From: Norana najaformis
Lineage: Eukaryota > Annelida > Clitellata > Crassiclitellata > Hormogastridae
Length of the DNA stretch: 64,000 nt
NCBI GenBank assembly: GCA_964023275.1
Contig: OZ029915.1
Coordinates: 33,335,989-33,399,988, forward strand
Direction: 5' to 3'
This document shows positions 54,744-64,000 of the stretch, piece after piece. The notes beneath the pieces are model-generated. The model searched no databases, was not told where the DNA came from, and saw only the letters and a program-made list of their open reading frames with translations. A program made the translations under genes and the position numbers. Every line of letters begins with the position of its first letter. Within the stretch, counting starts at the first letter, position 1.

Positions 54744-57700
54744 CTGCAAAAACAAAATGAAGTCGTCATGGAGACAGATGCAGCTTAGCGGAATTCAATG
54801 TTATTGAGTGAATTGTATCACAGTCTGATAAGACAGTGTCAGGTATTTATTAATGAACAGCTTAGGTCTTTAGAGCATATTTGGAAGCGATAGTCTAGTG
54901 GTCAGAGTTCTGGATTGTCAACCCAGATGTTTGGGGTTCAAATCTCCTAAAAGACGGACAGATATTTGAAGATTTTTAAATAGTACAGTACAGCTGACCC
55001 TAGCTGAGTCAGAGCATAGGCCTATAGTTCATACAGCATACGGAATAACTTAAATAGCTACCATAGTAAAATGAGCACTAAATAAATACATCGATTTACA
55101 CTGCCAATTGGAAGATCTTACTGCGAAGGAAGCCCTGGAGATCTGGAAGTCTTCCAATACCGAGGCTAAAGAATTAAGTCGCTAATGCTTCATACTCATG
55201 ACTGCCCCTCGAGGCTGGATTGGCGCATTTTGAGGACCATTCAAAAGCGCTGAAAGCAGTAGTAGTTGAATTAGTAGTGATTGAAATACGCGGAGTAGTA
55301 GTAGTAGTAGTATAATAATTACACAACCCTGGGTTTTCCTAATTGTAATTTTTCAATCCGCAGCTAAACTTACCTGTGCCACAGTAGGGAAGAGATTTGC
55401 TCCGCAGTGATATGGCAGGATCCCTTTGAGACTGTTCCAACATTCTTGGTCATCCTTCGTCAGTTTCTTGCCGCTGTAGACACATCTAGCCAAACAAGAA
55501 TCGTCTTTGTCATCGTCGTCATCGTCATCATTATCATCATCATCATCATCCCCATCAGCCCCATCATAATCGTTCTTCTACTCTATTTCATCATCGTTGT
55601 CGTCAGTAGCACCACTTTAGCCATCACTCTCATAATCATCACCATCGTTGTCATCATCATCATCACCTTTTTCATCATCATCATCATCATCATCATGATT
55701 ATCATTAAAGGCAAAGCACTAATACTTCCGTTTTGATAACCATCTTCGTCAGTGACATCGTCAGTTTAGTTATCGCTATTAATAAAACGTTGCATCAAGC
55801 GAAGCAAATTTTAATTGTCAGCCTTGGAGAGAAATTCTTGTGCAAAGAGGTGTTCAATCACCTTGGCTTACGACAGTTTCTGCACCGGATGAAATCCCGC
55901 AAAGTGTGGATGGTCATCTTGGGAGTAGAAGGAGATGGGTGTGAAGGGGTTTCAGTTGCTTCTGCTGCCTCTTTCTTCTTCCGTTTTGGAGTTGCTTTAT
56001 TACTGTGATGTGGAGAAGGAGAGGGAGCTACAAAGGAACATCATCAAATCACAATATTCAAGTAGGCCTTACTAGGCCCACCTGTCTTGCTGCCTCTCTG
56101 TGCATCTGTGCTCTGTGTTTGGTTTTCTCATATATACACGTACATTGTGTTGTCAAGTTATTTTAACCAGTACAAAATCTTGGTTTTATACTGGTAAATG
56201 TCCTGATGTTTTACCGGTAAACCGTTTTATAGTTTACCACGGTAAATTGTTGTCAGAAATCCTTTAAAATGGCAAGAATGGTAAAAATGCTAAAAGGTTC
56301 AAGTTGCATTTCTGTTTACTGTTTTATCAGACTAAATATTTTTTCTATCACCTGTTTTCATCTTCTCCATATAAACAACTCTGTCTAAAATTCACAATCA
56401 CATTATGTCGTCCCCAACAAGCAACGTATTCTGGACCTGATTCAAAAGCTTTTCTTAAGGAGTGCTTTGATGTTTTGCACCCTGTCATTCAGTTAGTTCA
56501 GTTCAGTGTAATGCACTTGTGTGATAGTTTAAGTCCAAATAACAGCTATTTGCTTAGGATACGACAATTATTGAAATTTTGACAATGGATGAACGATGCA
56601 GATAGGCTGCAAGAATTTAATTTGTGGGGCAAACTCTCTGATTCATTGTTGCTGTTCATCTCAGTATATTACTATAACTTATAAATGGCTAAACATATAG
56701 GTGTGTGGGATATAACCAAGAGATTAAACGTAAATATCCCATATTTCACAAGTGAGACGTAGGGGAGGCGCTCATTTCTTTTTCTCAGGCCCTTGAGCCG
56801 ACAATAAACGAATCCAAAGGTTCTGGACACGGGGCCAATGAATCGCAGGATTTGCCGTTACTTCCCAGCTTAGGCAGGTACCAAATTATACTGCTTGGTG
56901 CAGAGACAAATTTCCGCCCTGGCGGGGATTGAACCCCCGACCTCTCGGTTGACAGTTCCACCCACTAACCACTAGTCTATCGCTCACCCTCAACCAAGAG
57001 ATTACGTCACTTAAATAATTTTTACCAATTTTAACCATATTTAACCATGTATTATAAAGCGTGTGCATAGTCACTAAATAACCAGTAGCACAAAATACTG
57101 GAAAACTTAAACAATAAGAGGATGATGCTGCATTTGCAGTTATGCAAATGTCACATGCCTATAATGTGAAAGTTATATCAAAATTCAATTTTTTTCGCAC
57201 ACATATAAGCATTTCGCCAGACTCAGGTCCTGTGTCTTTGATATACATACAGAGTGTATTATGCAATTTTAATATGTTATCCGTATTCAACACTGCTGAA
57301 AACAACATCAAAAACAAAGGCTTTTTGAAGATCTTTTCAACAATCTTTTATTCAGATGGTATATGTACGACGGCATAAAGAGTTGTAAGATTTGTGCGTT
57401 ATTTACATAGCAAGGCCTGTCAAAATGCAACCAATGACTTTCTAGCATGACTTTTAATTGAAATGTGTTCAGTGATCGTTTTCGTTGTGTATCTTACTTG
57501 AAAGTGATGTAACTGTAGGAGAGACGCCAAAAGCTGACGATTTGGAAGGAAAAGAGAAAGCAAATCCACCGACAACAACAGCTAAAACAAAATTGGTCAA
57601 ACAATATGGTCAACCGGTCAATTGTAGCTCACTGGTGCAAGTGGATATTTGTAAGGTTTGGTGTGGAATAAGGAAAGTAATCGTCCGCTTGAATTCTTTA

Positions 57701-60700
57701 CTTTATCATGAGCATAATTTACAATAACAGAGATTCTTACATAAATAATGTCATTCCAGCTATATTGAACCATTCTCTTTTAATGCATTGTTTGTAACAT
57801 TTTATGGTGCTCCTAAGAAAACCTTCTCGGAGGCGCTCCAGCATAAGAAACTCCTGATGAACAGAAACTGGCTTTCATACGTGTCGAAATACGAGTTGGG
57901 TAAAAACCTGAAAGGTCTGCTTAGAAAACAAGTGAAGGTAAGTCATCCACCCAAGTTTTAAAATGTTCACTAAAAACTGTGGGAGAGATGACTCAAATAA
58001 CAAAGGAAACATGTTAACAAATGCATTGCTTACTTACTCACTTACTTACTTAAACTAGGCAAAAACAGAAAAGGTAATCTGCAACTTCGGGGACTTGCGC
58101 CGATATCTCGCTGATTAAGTAGGTCATCATATTTTGCAACATCCTTACTAGCCTTCCCTTCAGACCTCTAGATGCGTCAAGTCCTCCTTTCTCAAAAACT
58201 TGCCGATGCCCCTGGTGGCGATAATAATGTCTTAGACAAGCCAGAATTGCATCCACAGGCTTAGAAATGGCTCTATATTGCAAATACGAATCGACTAGCG
58301 TCATATAACGTGTTTGTAATACTCAACTGGGTAGAAATTTTCTAGATTACCTTATTTTACAACGCTAATAATTGGCATTGACGTATCTCAATTAGACATG
58401 CCATCCTTCACAGACTTATTTATACAGTCCTTTTGTTGGTTTAAGTATATACAAATATTTCCGATGCCAGTCTACACGGTGTTATGCAGTTAACATGCAG
58501 TGGGATGTTTAAGTGGCTTGTGTACTCGTTACTATGAAATTATTTTTGGGTACAGTAACTGAAATCTTTAGGCCAAAAGCGTGGAGAAGCAAGTCCTTCT
58601 GGCACTATGTTTTCCAGTGAAGAACCAGTCGGGCTCCAGTCTGACCTGTGCCGACTCCCTTACATGTTAACCTGCTGACTCTTAGGTGTTAAAGTGTGTA
58701 ATTTAAAATTATGATAACATAAAAGATTACGAAACTAACACAATTTCTTTTATATCACTCAAAAATAAACTCAAGGACTATTGGATTTAGGTGGATTCAG
58801 AGCATCTGAAATAAGAATTAATGTCAATCACGGCGGAAACTTTGGCCAGTTTTGACTCGTACAGCACAGTGAGGAAGGACTTTTGGAATATTGCGAGGAA
58901 AGGATGAAAGTTTTTGAGGAAAGTCTGTGAATAGCGGCTGAGCGGCGAGACGCCCCGTTTACTAAACCGTCGTGACTGTGCCCAAAGTAAAAAATAATAG
59001 TATCATCAGCTAAGAGAATGCATTTCTTAAATTCTCGAAGAAATAGCCATATCATTAGCCTAATAGACTTGTTAAAACAGAGATGGCTCAAAGATAGAAT
59101 CTTGAGTCACATCACAAACTCTTGAAATAACATCCATTTTGCAATTGCATACAGGTAACGGCCAGACAGATGACAACTAACTTTCTGTAAAGTCTAGCAG
59201 TCACTGTAAAAGTTTACCTTAAATCCATCGTTACGAAAATATTGAATCAAGTGCAACTTGCGTTCTGCTTTTATATCCTGCTTAGGGAATGTAAAAGAGG
59301 TACTTCTTCCACTTTCGGCTGGCAGTTTAATCAGAGCAATGGCACGCGATGCATTTTCGATGTTGATTGTGTAGTCGAAACTGACTTCCGGCATCTCAAC
59401 TGGTTTGTGATCCACGATCAACTCCTGTAGAAATGTTTGATAATTTTAAGCAGTTTACTCATTTGTTGTGCGATGGAATTTTATCATTGAATTGTCATGA
59501 ATGAAGCTTTTTTCTTTTGTCTTCCGTCGCTTGTGTAAGATTATGAGAACGAAACCTATAACAGTCTTGGTTGATTGGACCAAGTGTATCAAAGGCTACA
59601 GAGTAGTATTCGGACGGAATCGTGGCACATTTTGCAGCCTCTCTTAGGACTACAATATTGGCATCAGCATCAGCGACCTCAACTACTATAGATCGTTATA
59701 AAAACGTCAATCCTTCGAACACTCCTATCTTTGTCGTTTATTTACAGTATAACCACTCCGTCCAACCCGCTTCTTTTCCACCCTAACACTTCCTCGCAGT
59801 TTCGCCACCTCATCCTTAAAATTTGAAGATTGCTTCCTACCCATAGCTGCTCCAACCCTCTCGAATAAACTATAATCATAAGTAAGATAATCGCCTGATC
59901 CACCCTACAAATTCACCAACACTTCATCCCTTGCGATCACTGAAAATACTCCTCTTACACAGTTCCCATCCTGATTCCTCCTATTCCCCTAATCTATCTT
60001 GTCGATTCAATTTTAGACACCATCCATTGTAGCAGTCTGACTGTCTACCTACCCGACCTATGGATCTTGACCTGGAACCGAATCTGGCCCTACCAGCATC
60101 TCGCTTTGTTTTGATTGAGCGGCCGTGAATAAATTGATTCCCGCGACTTAGCTTCCTTTGGGCGCTGAACAGTTTTCTCGAGTTTACGATTACGATTACA
60201 ATCGTTACGAGTATGAGAAGGTGTTAATGACCGTCAGATCCCAAATCAAACAATTGTCGCTTCCAAAAGAACGTCCTTGTCCTTGTGATTGTTCAGAAAG
60301 TTATGACCTTGTTTTAGTAATGTTTCTCAAGTTTTTAGTTTCGCCTGTAAACAACACTACATGACTTTTTGAAAATTGTTCATTTAATTTTTATAATTAT
60401 TTTGCAATTTTCTAGTCTGTAATCCACAAGGTTATGGAGGAACTATACATTTTATACATGCACACAAATTTACGCAGCGCGCAAAAGGGCCGCAAATGCG
60501 TCAAAAACGGGGAATCCCCATTTACGGGTCTTTAACCGCAATATAGCGGATACTTCGCTCGTATAAAAGCCAATTTTTATTGTACCGTTTCTGCCTTTGT
60601 TTTCCTTTCGATCACCTTCTGTCGGGCTTCTTCCAGCTTCCGTTTCTGCTCTTCATATAAGTCATCCAGCTTTTCGGAAGTTTGTGCATGAGATGCCTTA

Positions 60701-63700
60701 ATTGCACTCACCAAAGAATCATACTTCCCGTAAATATCATCCTTTGCAATCACCCTCCTAAAATGTAAGTTTTATCTTAACTTTAATTTCGAAGGCGTGT
60801 TATATATCTTTCGTATAAACACACACACATACGCACATAACATTCACACAACACACATACGTCGAAAGAAAACTTGTTGAACAATCAAAACACTGGCTGA
60901 ATAGTTTATCGTAAATCTCGAAAGAGCAAAAGTTGCTTTGTTACCTACCATAACAAACCAGTTATATCGCTGCTAACAAAAATAGGCTAATAATTTGTTT
61001 AAATAAAACGCTTAGAATCTGTTTTAGGTTAACGCGTATGGTCAGTATCTGCTATACATTTTAAATCAAGACCAGAGAGACCATTTTTATAAAATGTTGA
61101 AGGTTATTAAGACGATTCTTATAACATGATGAAGGTTATTTTCTTGTCAGCCTTAGCAAAGAAACTTACAGCTTTTCAAGTTCCTTCTTTTTGTCATCTA
61201 GTTTGTTCAGTTCCAGCTCCAGAGATTTTATATGACTACAAGTAGACAGATGTTTTCATTACTTCTAGGAAACATTTCCTTGCTGAACACTCTACAAAGG
61301 TTTTCTCCTAAATTGCATCAACTCGAATATTGAACAACTACCTGTATCTCTTTCATCTACACCTTTATGATTCTCCAGTCCGGCTCATCGGTCCTGCAGT
61401 CTACGCCTTTCACTCACTTCGACTTCTGTTCACCCTCATTCCCCTCTCTTTTTAGCCTTCTCACACCTTTAGCCACACCTTCATTCCTTCCAGAACCTTC
61501 TCCTTCAAGCCACGTTCACGATGTTCACCAATATACGTAACTTGGAGACACCTGCTTTTGACATATCCCTATAATTTGTTTGTGACCGTCTATGTCCTAA
61601 GAACAACTAATTCGCTCTGAGAATCCCGTTCACTCCTTACAATTAATTTCAGACTATTTCAGTGGCACATCATGGTGTCCTATTCCTTTCTGCTTTATTA
61701 GTGTTGTTGGCTGATTCCAAAGGATTAGAACTAATCTCTCCAAGTCATCTGGTTGCATCAAAATCGATAATGATACAAGAACAAAGACAACCTGAGCAGT
61801 AATCGGCAGGCAATTCCTATCAGTTGCTTGCCTCAGACAGGACCGTCGAATGATATCTGGCGCATTGTTACTGTGGCACTACAGGAATTTCAGCATAGAT
61901 TATCACTCGTTAAGCCTATCGGTATCCTCTTAATTTTGTTTTGTATAATAAAGAGGAATGTCAGCGAAGAAAATAAGGAACATAATGCAAAGGATTTTGA
62001 ATATTCAACTCTTTGCAAAAAGCACTATTTAAATACAACCTATGCAAAAATTGTAAGATTTGTTAACGATTTTAAATTGAAACGGCAGAATTCTTGTGAT
62101 TTGCAGTAGACCTACTTACTCGTTAATTAGTTGAAATGCGCTGCGTTTTTCTACACCAGAAGTCTGACAACACATCAACACGTCATAGTTGATCGCAGAT
62201 TGAATGCAGACGATGTCAACAAGATCTATCAGAACTGAGCGTGTAATTTACAATTATATGCTATGTTGCACAGTCTGTTATAATTTTGGTACTATTAGAA
62301 ACGTTTCCTTGAATATGTAGCCTATCTATATCTGTCTTGTAAATGTAGATGCGGGCCTATATTACAATCATATATAAAAGTTTTATCATTTTGCCTCTGT
62401 TCCAAACTATCTTAGACTCGGATTCCTTTGTTACAGCTACCATTTACAAACTGTAAATGGCTTTAACTGAGACGTGGTTAAAGTCCGCTATACAGTGGAT
62501 ACTGTATTTGTTTCATATCGAAATAATCCGATTCATACCTAAATGCAGGCCTGTCGAAGAGAGCGATGGTTTAGCCATTCTAATTAAGAAAGACGTCTAG
62601 TATAAAACTCTGGACTTGGAACAAACTTCACTAAACACGTTACCTAGTATACGATCGTGTGTTTGTAAATGTTCCGAAGGACTGGAAAACCACATTCGGC
62701 ATAATTTACAGTCCAACATGATACTTTTTAATACTGAAATGAAGCACTTACTGCCTGTCAATTACGGGCAAAACGTTTTATAGCTTGGACTTTAATAATT
62801 AAAACTGAAGAAAATATTATCTTTACTCAGAACTCCTACAACAGTCTTTCTTCATACCATACTTAGAGCCTCGCGATTGCCTAATACTACTACTATATTA
62901 CCTTTATCGACAACATCTTTAATTAGCAATTTAAATTCCTCTGACTCGTCTGTCACCAGAAGTGATGTGGCTGACCACCTTGCCAATTAATTATTGCTAG
63001 GGCGATTTAAATCCGGTAGCTGAAACTAGTCAGACTGCGCTGACCAACTGCTTATTACAGTTGAGTCGACTGCACAATTTCACTAACTACTAGGTGCTAT
63101 GAACTGAAGTCGGAAAACCGAAACATTCATTAGCACAATTATACAGGGTTCACTGATTTACAATATAATAAGAAATTGTACATTATAACATTGTCTGTTT
63201 TTTCATTAACTACATTCGGGTATAAATGGCCAACCCAATAGCGAATGTTGAACTCTTGCAGAAAAATCGTACAAATTACTGGCCCTTATTTAAGATATTC
63301 GAAAGATCACTGTGACACAATCAATCCAATTTCCTTAGATACCGAAACACATTTACTAAAATCAAATCCAAAAAAAACTGACCATTTTCGTTCCAAGCAA
63401 CGGAACTACAGTACAATGTCTCTAAATTTTAGTACTAAGTCATATACAAGACTTTCTGATCGACTCTGAACTACTCATCGGCCTATATGTAACTTGACTT
63501 ATGATAAGTTTAGATGATAATATCGCGTCGGCAATCTCATTGCTTGCAGATCTCTTGACCTCTCGCAGTCCTCAATATTAGCCACACATTGTACGCACAA
63601 CAAACACTGAACACATGTTAAATGTTTGCACGGTAGGGCGTACAGGCTGTGCTTGTATCATTTCCGATTTTTGATTGGATATCAGACCCGTCATATTACC

Positions 63701-63765
63701 TGCATAGCCTTTATAGAGCATGCAGGCGCCAGTTTGGGCTTAGCACTTATGACCAAAGATCGCAT
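54453..63765 (-). CDS. Gene B, unit 2: coiled-coil + Cys-rich domain protein
   Basis: Exons 5' to 3' on the minus strand: proposed 63700-63765 (ATG), then 62120-62163, 61170-61235, 60586-60757, 59262-59424, 55862-56027, 55374-55485 and 54453-54743. Phases agree; 1,080 nt, 359 aa. It differs from unit 1 by a one-codon longer coil exon (KAET), a single copy of the SPSPH...AAEA linker repeat, DHKPVEMPE for DHNPVEIPE, and a GC donor (C|GCAAGT) after the ELIV exon. All Cys and His of the Cys-rich domain are kept. If the GC donor is used, this copy is intact. Confidence 0.6.
54883..54955 (+). repeat. tRNA-Asp(GTC)-like sequence, unit 2
   Basis: Box A TAGTCTAGTGG, TTGTCAA loop, box B GGGTTCAAATC. 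The anticodon stem CTGG/CCAG pairs better than in unit 1; the acceptor stem is still broken. Confidence 0.55.
55374..55485 (-). CDS. Gene B unit 2, exon 7
   Basis: RCVYSGKKLTKDD...YHCGANLF, as in unit 1. Confidence 0.7.
55510..55705. repeat. (ATC)n-rich simple repeat, unit 2
   Basis: Counterpart of 26,395-26,580. Confidence 0.9.
55862..56027 (-). CDS. Gene B unit 2, exon 6: single-copy linker plus CRNCRKPR
   Basis: 166 nt, against 232 in unit 1. PSPHHSNKATPKRKKKEAAE once, then TETPSHPSPSTPK... and DFIRCRNCRKPR. Confidence 0.7.
56028..57480. other. Gene B intron with SINE, unit 2
   Basis: Counterpart of 27,000-28,430. Confidence 0.5.
56770..57000 (-). repeat. tRNA-Asp-like SINE, unit 2
   Basis: Same boxes as 27,715-27,945. 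Confidence 0.7.
57519..57616 (+). CDS. Candidate plus-strand exon, unit 2
   Basis: (G)ETPKADDLEGKEKANPPTTT-AKTKLVKQYGQP; donor GTCAAT is weaker than in unit 1. Confidence 0.15.
57798..57937 (+). other. Hairpin-repeat copy with open plus-strand block, unit 2
   Basis: Identical to 28,745-28,884, including GTAAGT. Confidence 0.3.
57938..59261. other. Gene B intron, unit 2, nothing recognised
   Basis: Counterpart of 28,885-30,210. Confidence 0.5.
59262..59424 (-). CDS. Gene B unit 2, exon 5: ELIVDHKPVEMP, GC donor
   Basis: 163 nt, same frame as unit 1. The base after the exon changes the donor from GTAAGT to GCAAGT, the usual form of GC-AG introns. Confidence 0.6.
60586..60757 (-). CDS. Gene B unit 2, exon 4: coiled coil
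   Basis: 172 nt, ending KAET with donor ACG|GTACAA. The sequence just downstream (about 55 bp) is absent from unit 1. Confidence 0.6.
61170..61235 (-). CDS. Gene B unit 2, exon 3: coiled coil (66 nt)
   Basis: HIKSLELELNKLDDKKKELE-KL; conservative changes only. Confidence 0.65.
62120..62163 (-). CDS. Gene B unit 2, exon 2 (44 nt)
   Basis: TSGVEKRSAFQLIN(D): seven of 15 residues differ from unit 1, but length, phase and splice sites are kept. Confidence 0.45.
62164..63699. other. Gene B intron, unit 2
   Basis: About 55 bp extra (around 63,059-63,115, GTTGAGTCGACTGCACAATT...) compared with unit 1. No exon seen. Confidence 0.5.
63700..63765 (-). CDS. Gene B unit 2, proposed first coding exon
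   Basis: 22 codons starting MRSLVISAKPKLAPACSIKA, donor CAG|GTAATA. Confidence 0.35.
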
Positions 63766-64000
63766 TTTGAGGCAATGTCAAAATTGTGTAATATAGGTCT
63801 AACATAAATCATAGTCAGACACCTTGAAGGCTTTACATATATATATAGCATTTAATAACCAGAAATTAGACAGGCCGTTTTATGTTGTAGCTCTAGTCTT
63901 AGATATGAGTGTGTCCTTTAAATTAATCAGTTTTACCACTGCCTGTCTCTAGTCGATGTGGAATGTGCGATTTATGATGGATGCAAAATAAAACTGCATT

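Larger units (their letters stand above)
36912..64000. repeat. Tandem segmental duplication, unit 2 (continues beyond window)
   Basis: Collinear with 10,325-34,838. The coordinate offset to unit 1 is about 26,630 at the MGSC ORF, 27,528 at the end of gene A, 29,168 after the Tc1 insertion, and about 29,164 at the window end. Confidence 0.95.

Noticed and set aside
61828-62109. 93-codon plus-strand open frame
   Set aside because: The unit 1 counterpart is interrupted early and there are no coding signals.

Overview
The window is animal nuclear DNA: split genes with GT-AG introns, tRNA-derived SINE-like elements, abundant microsatellites and a Tc1/mariner transposon. The only gene I recognise with confidence is a metazoan ankyrin+armadillo protein (ANKAR type). 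The repeat spectrum suggests a marine invertebrate, but I cannot fix the phylum.

Layout. (1) 1-6,427, plus strand: six exons forming the 3' part of an ANKAR-like gene. The 5' end lies outside the window, one intron carries a 21-copy minisatellite of 20 bp, and the last exon ends in a Glu-rich tail. (2) 6,428-10,324: no gene seen; microsatellites and decayed repeats. (3) 10,325-36,911 (unit 1) and 36,912-64,000 and beyond (unit 2): a large direct tandem duplication of about 26.6 kb, a few percent diverged, with the same order of elements in both units.

Each unit carries, all on the minus strand: a one-exon ORF with an N-myristoylation-type start (MGSCVS; open in unit 1, frameshifted in unit 2); 'gene A', reconstructed from 7 exons; and 'gene B', reconstructed from 7-8 exons. 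A and B are paralogues of each other: same exon number, matching 66-nt and 169/172-nt coiled-coil exons in the same phases, an ELI(I/V)D exon, and three exons encoding one Cys-rich domain (CxxCxKPRCxY ... CG ... CYxCG ... CxxC ... PR). The cluster therefore holds four related genes, A1, B1, A2 and B2. A1 is frameshifted. A2 joins in frame to 321 codons including the stop. B1 and B2 join in frame to 381 and 360 codons including the stop if a proposed 22-codon first exon is right. The coiled coil resembles that of RBCC/TRIM-type proteins, but I found no RING or B-box exon. No function is proven.

The units differ by telling mutations: an intact Tc1-type transposon (48,357-50,138) only in unit 2; a perfect 64-bp palindrome only in unit 1; a 66-bp in-frame duplication in gene B of unit 1; a GT-to-GC splice-donor change in gene B of unit 2; a 1-kb segment present only in unit 2; and stretches with no difference at all over the Cys-rich exons. 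The junction between the units carries a 46-bp copy of sequence from inside the unit.
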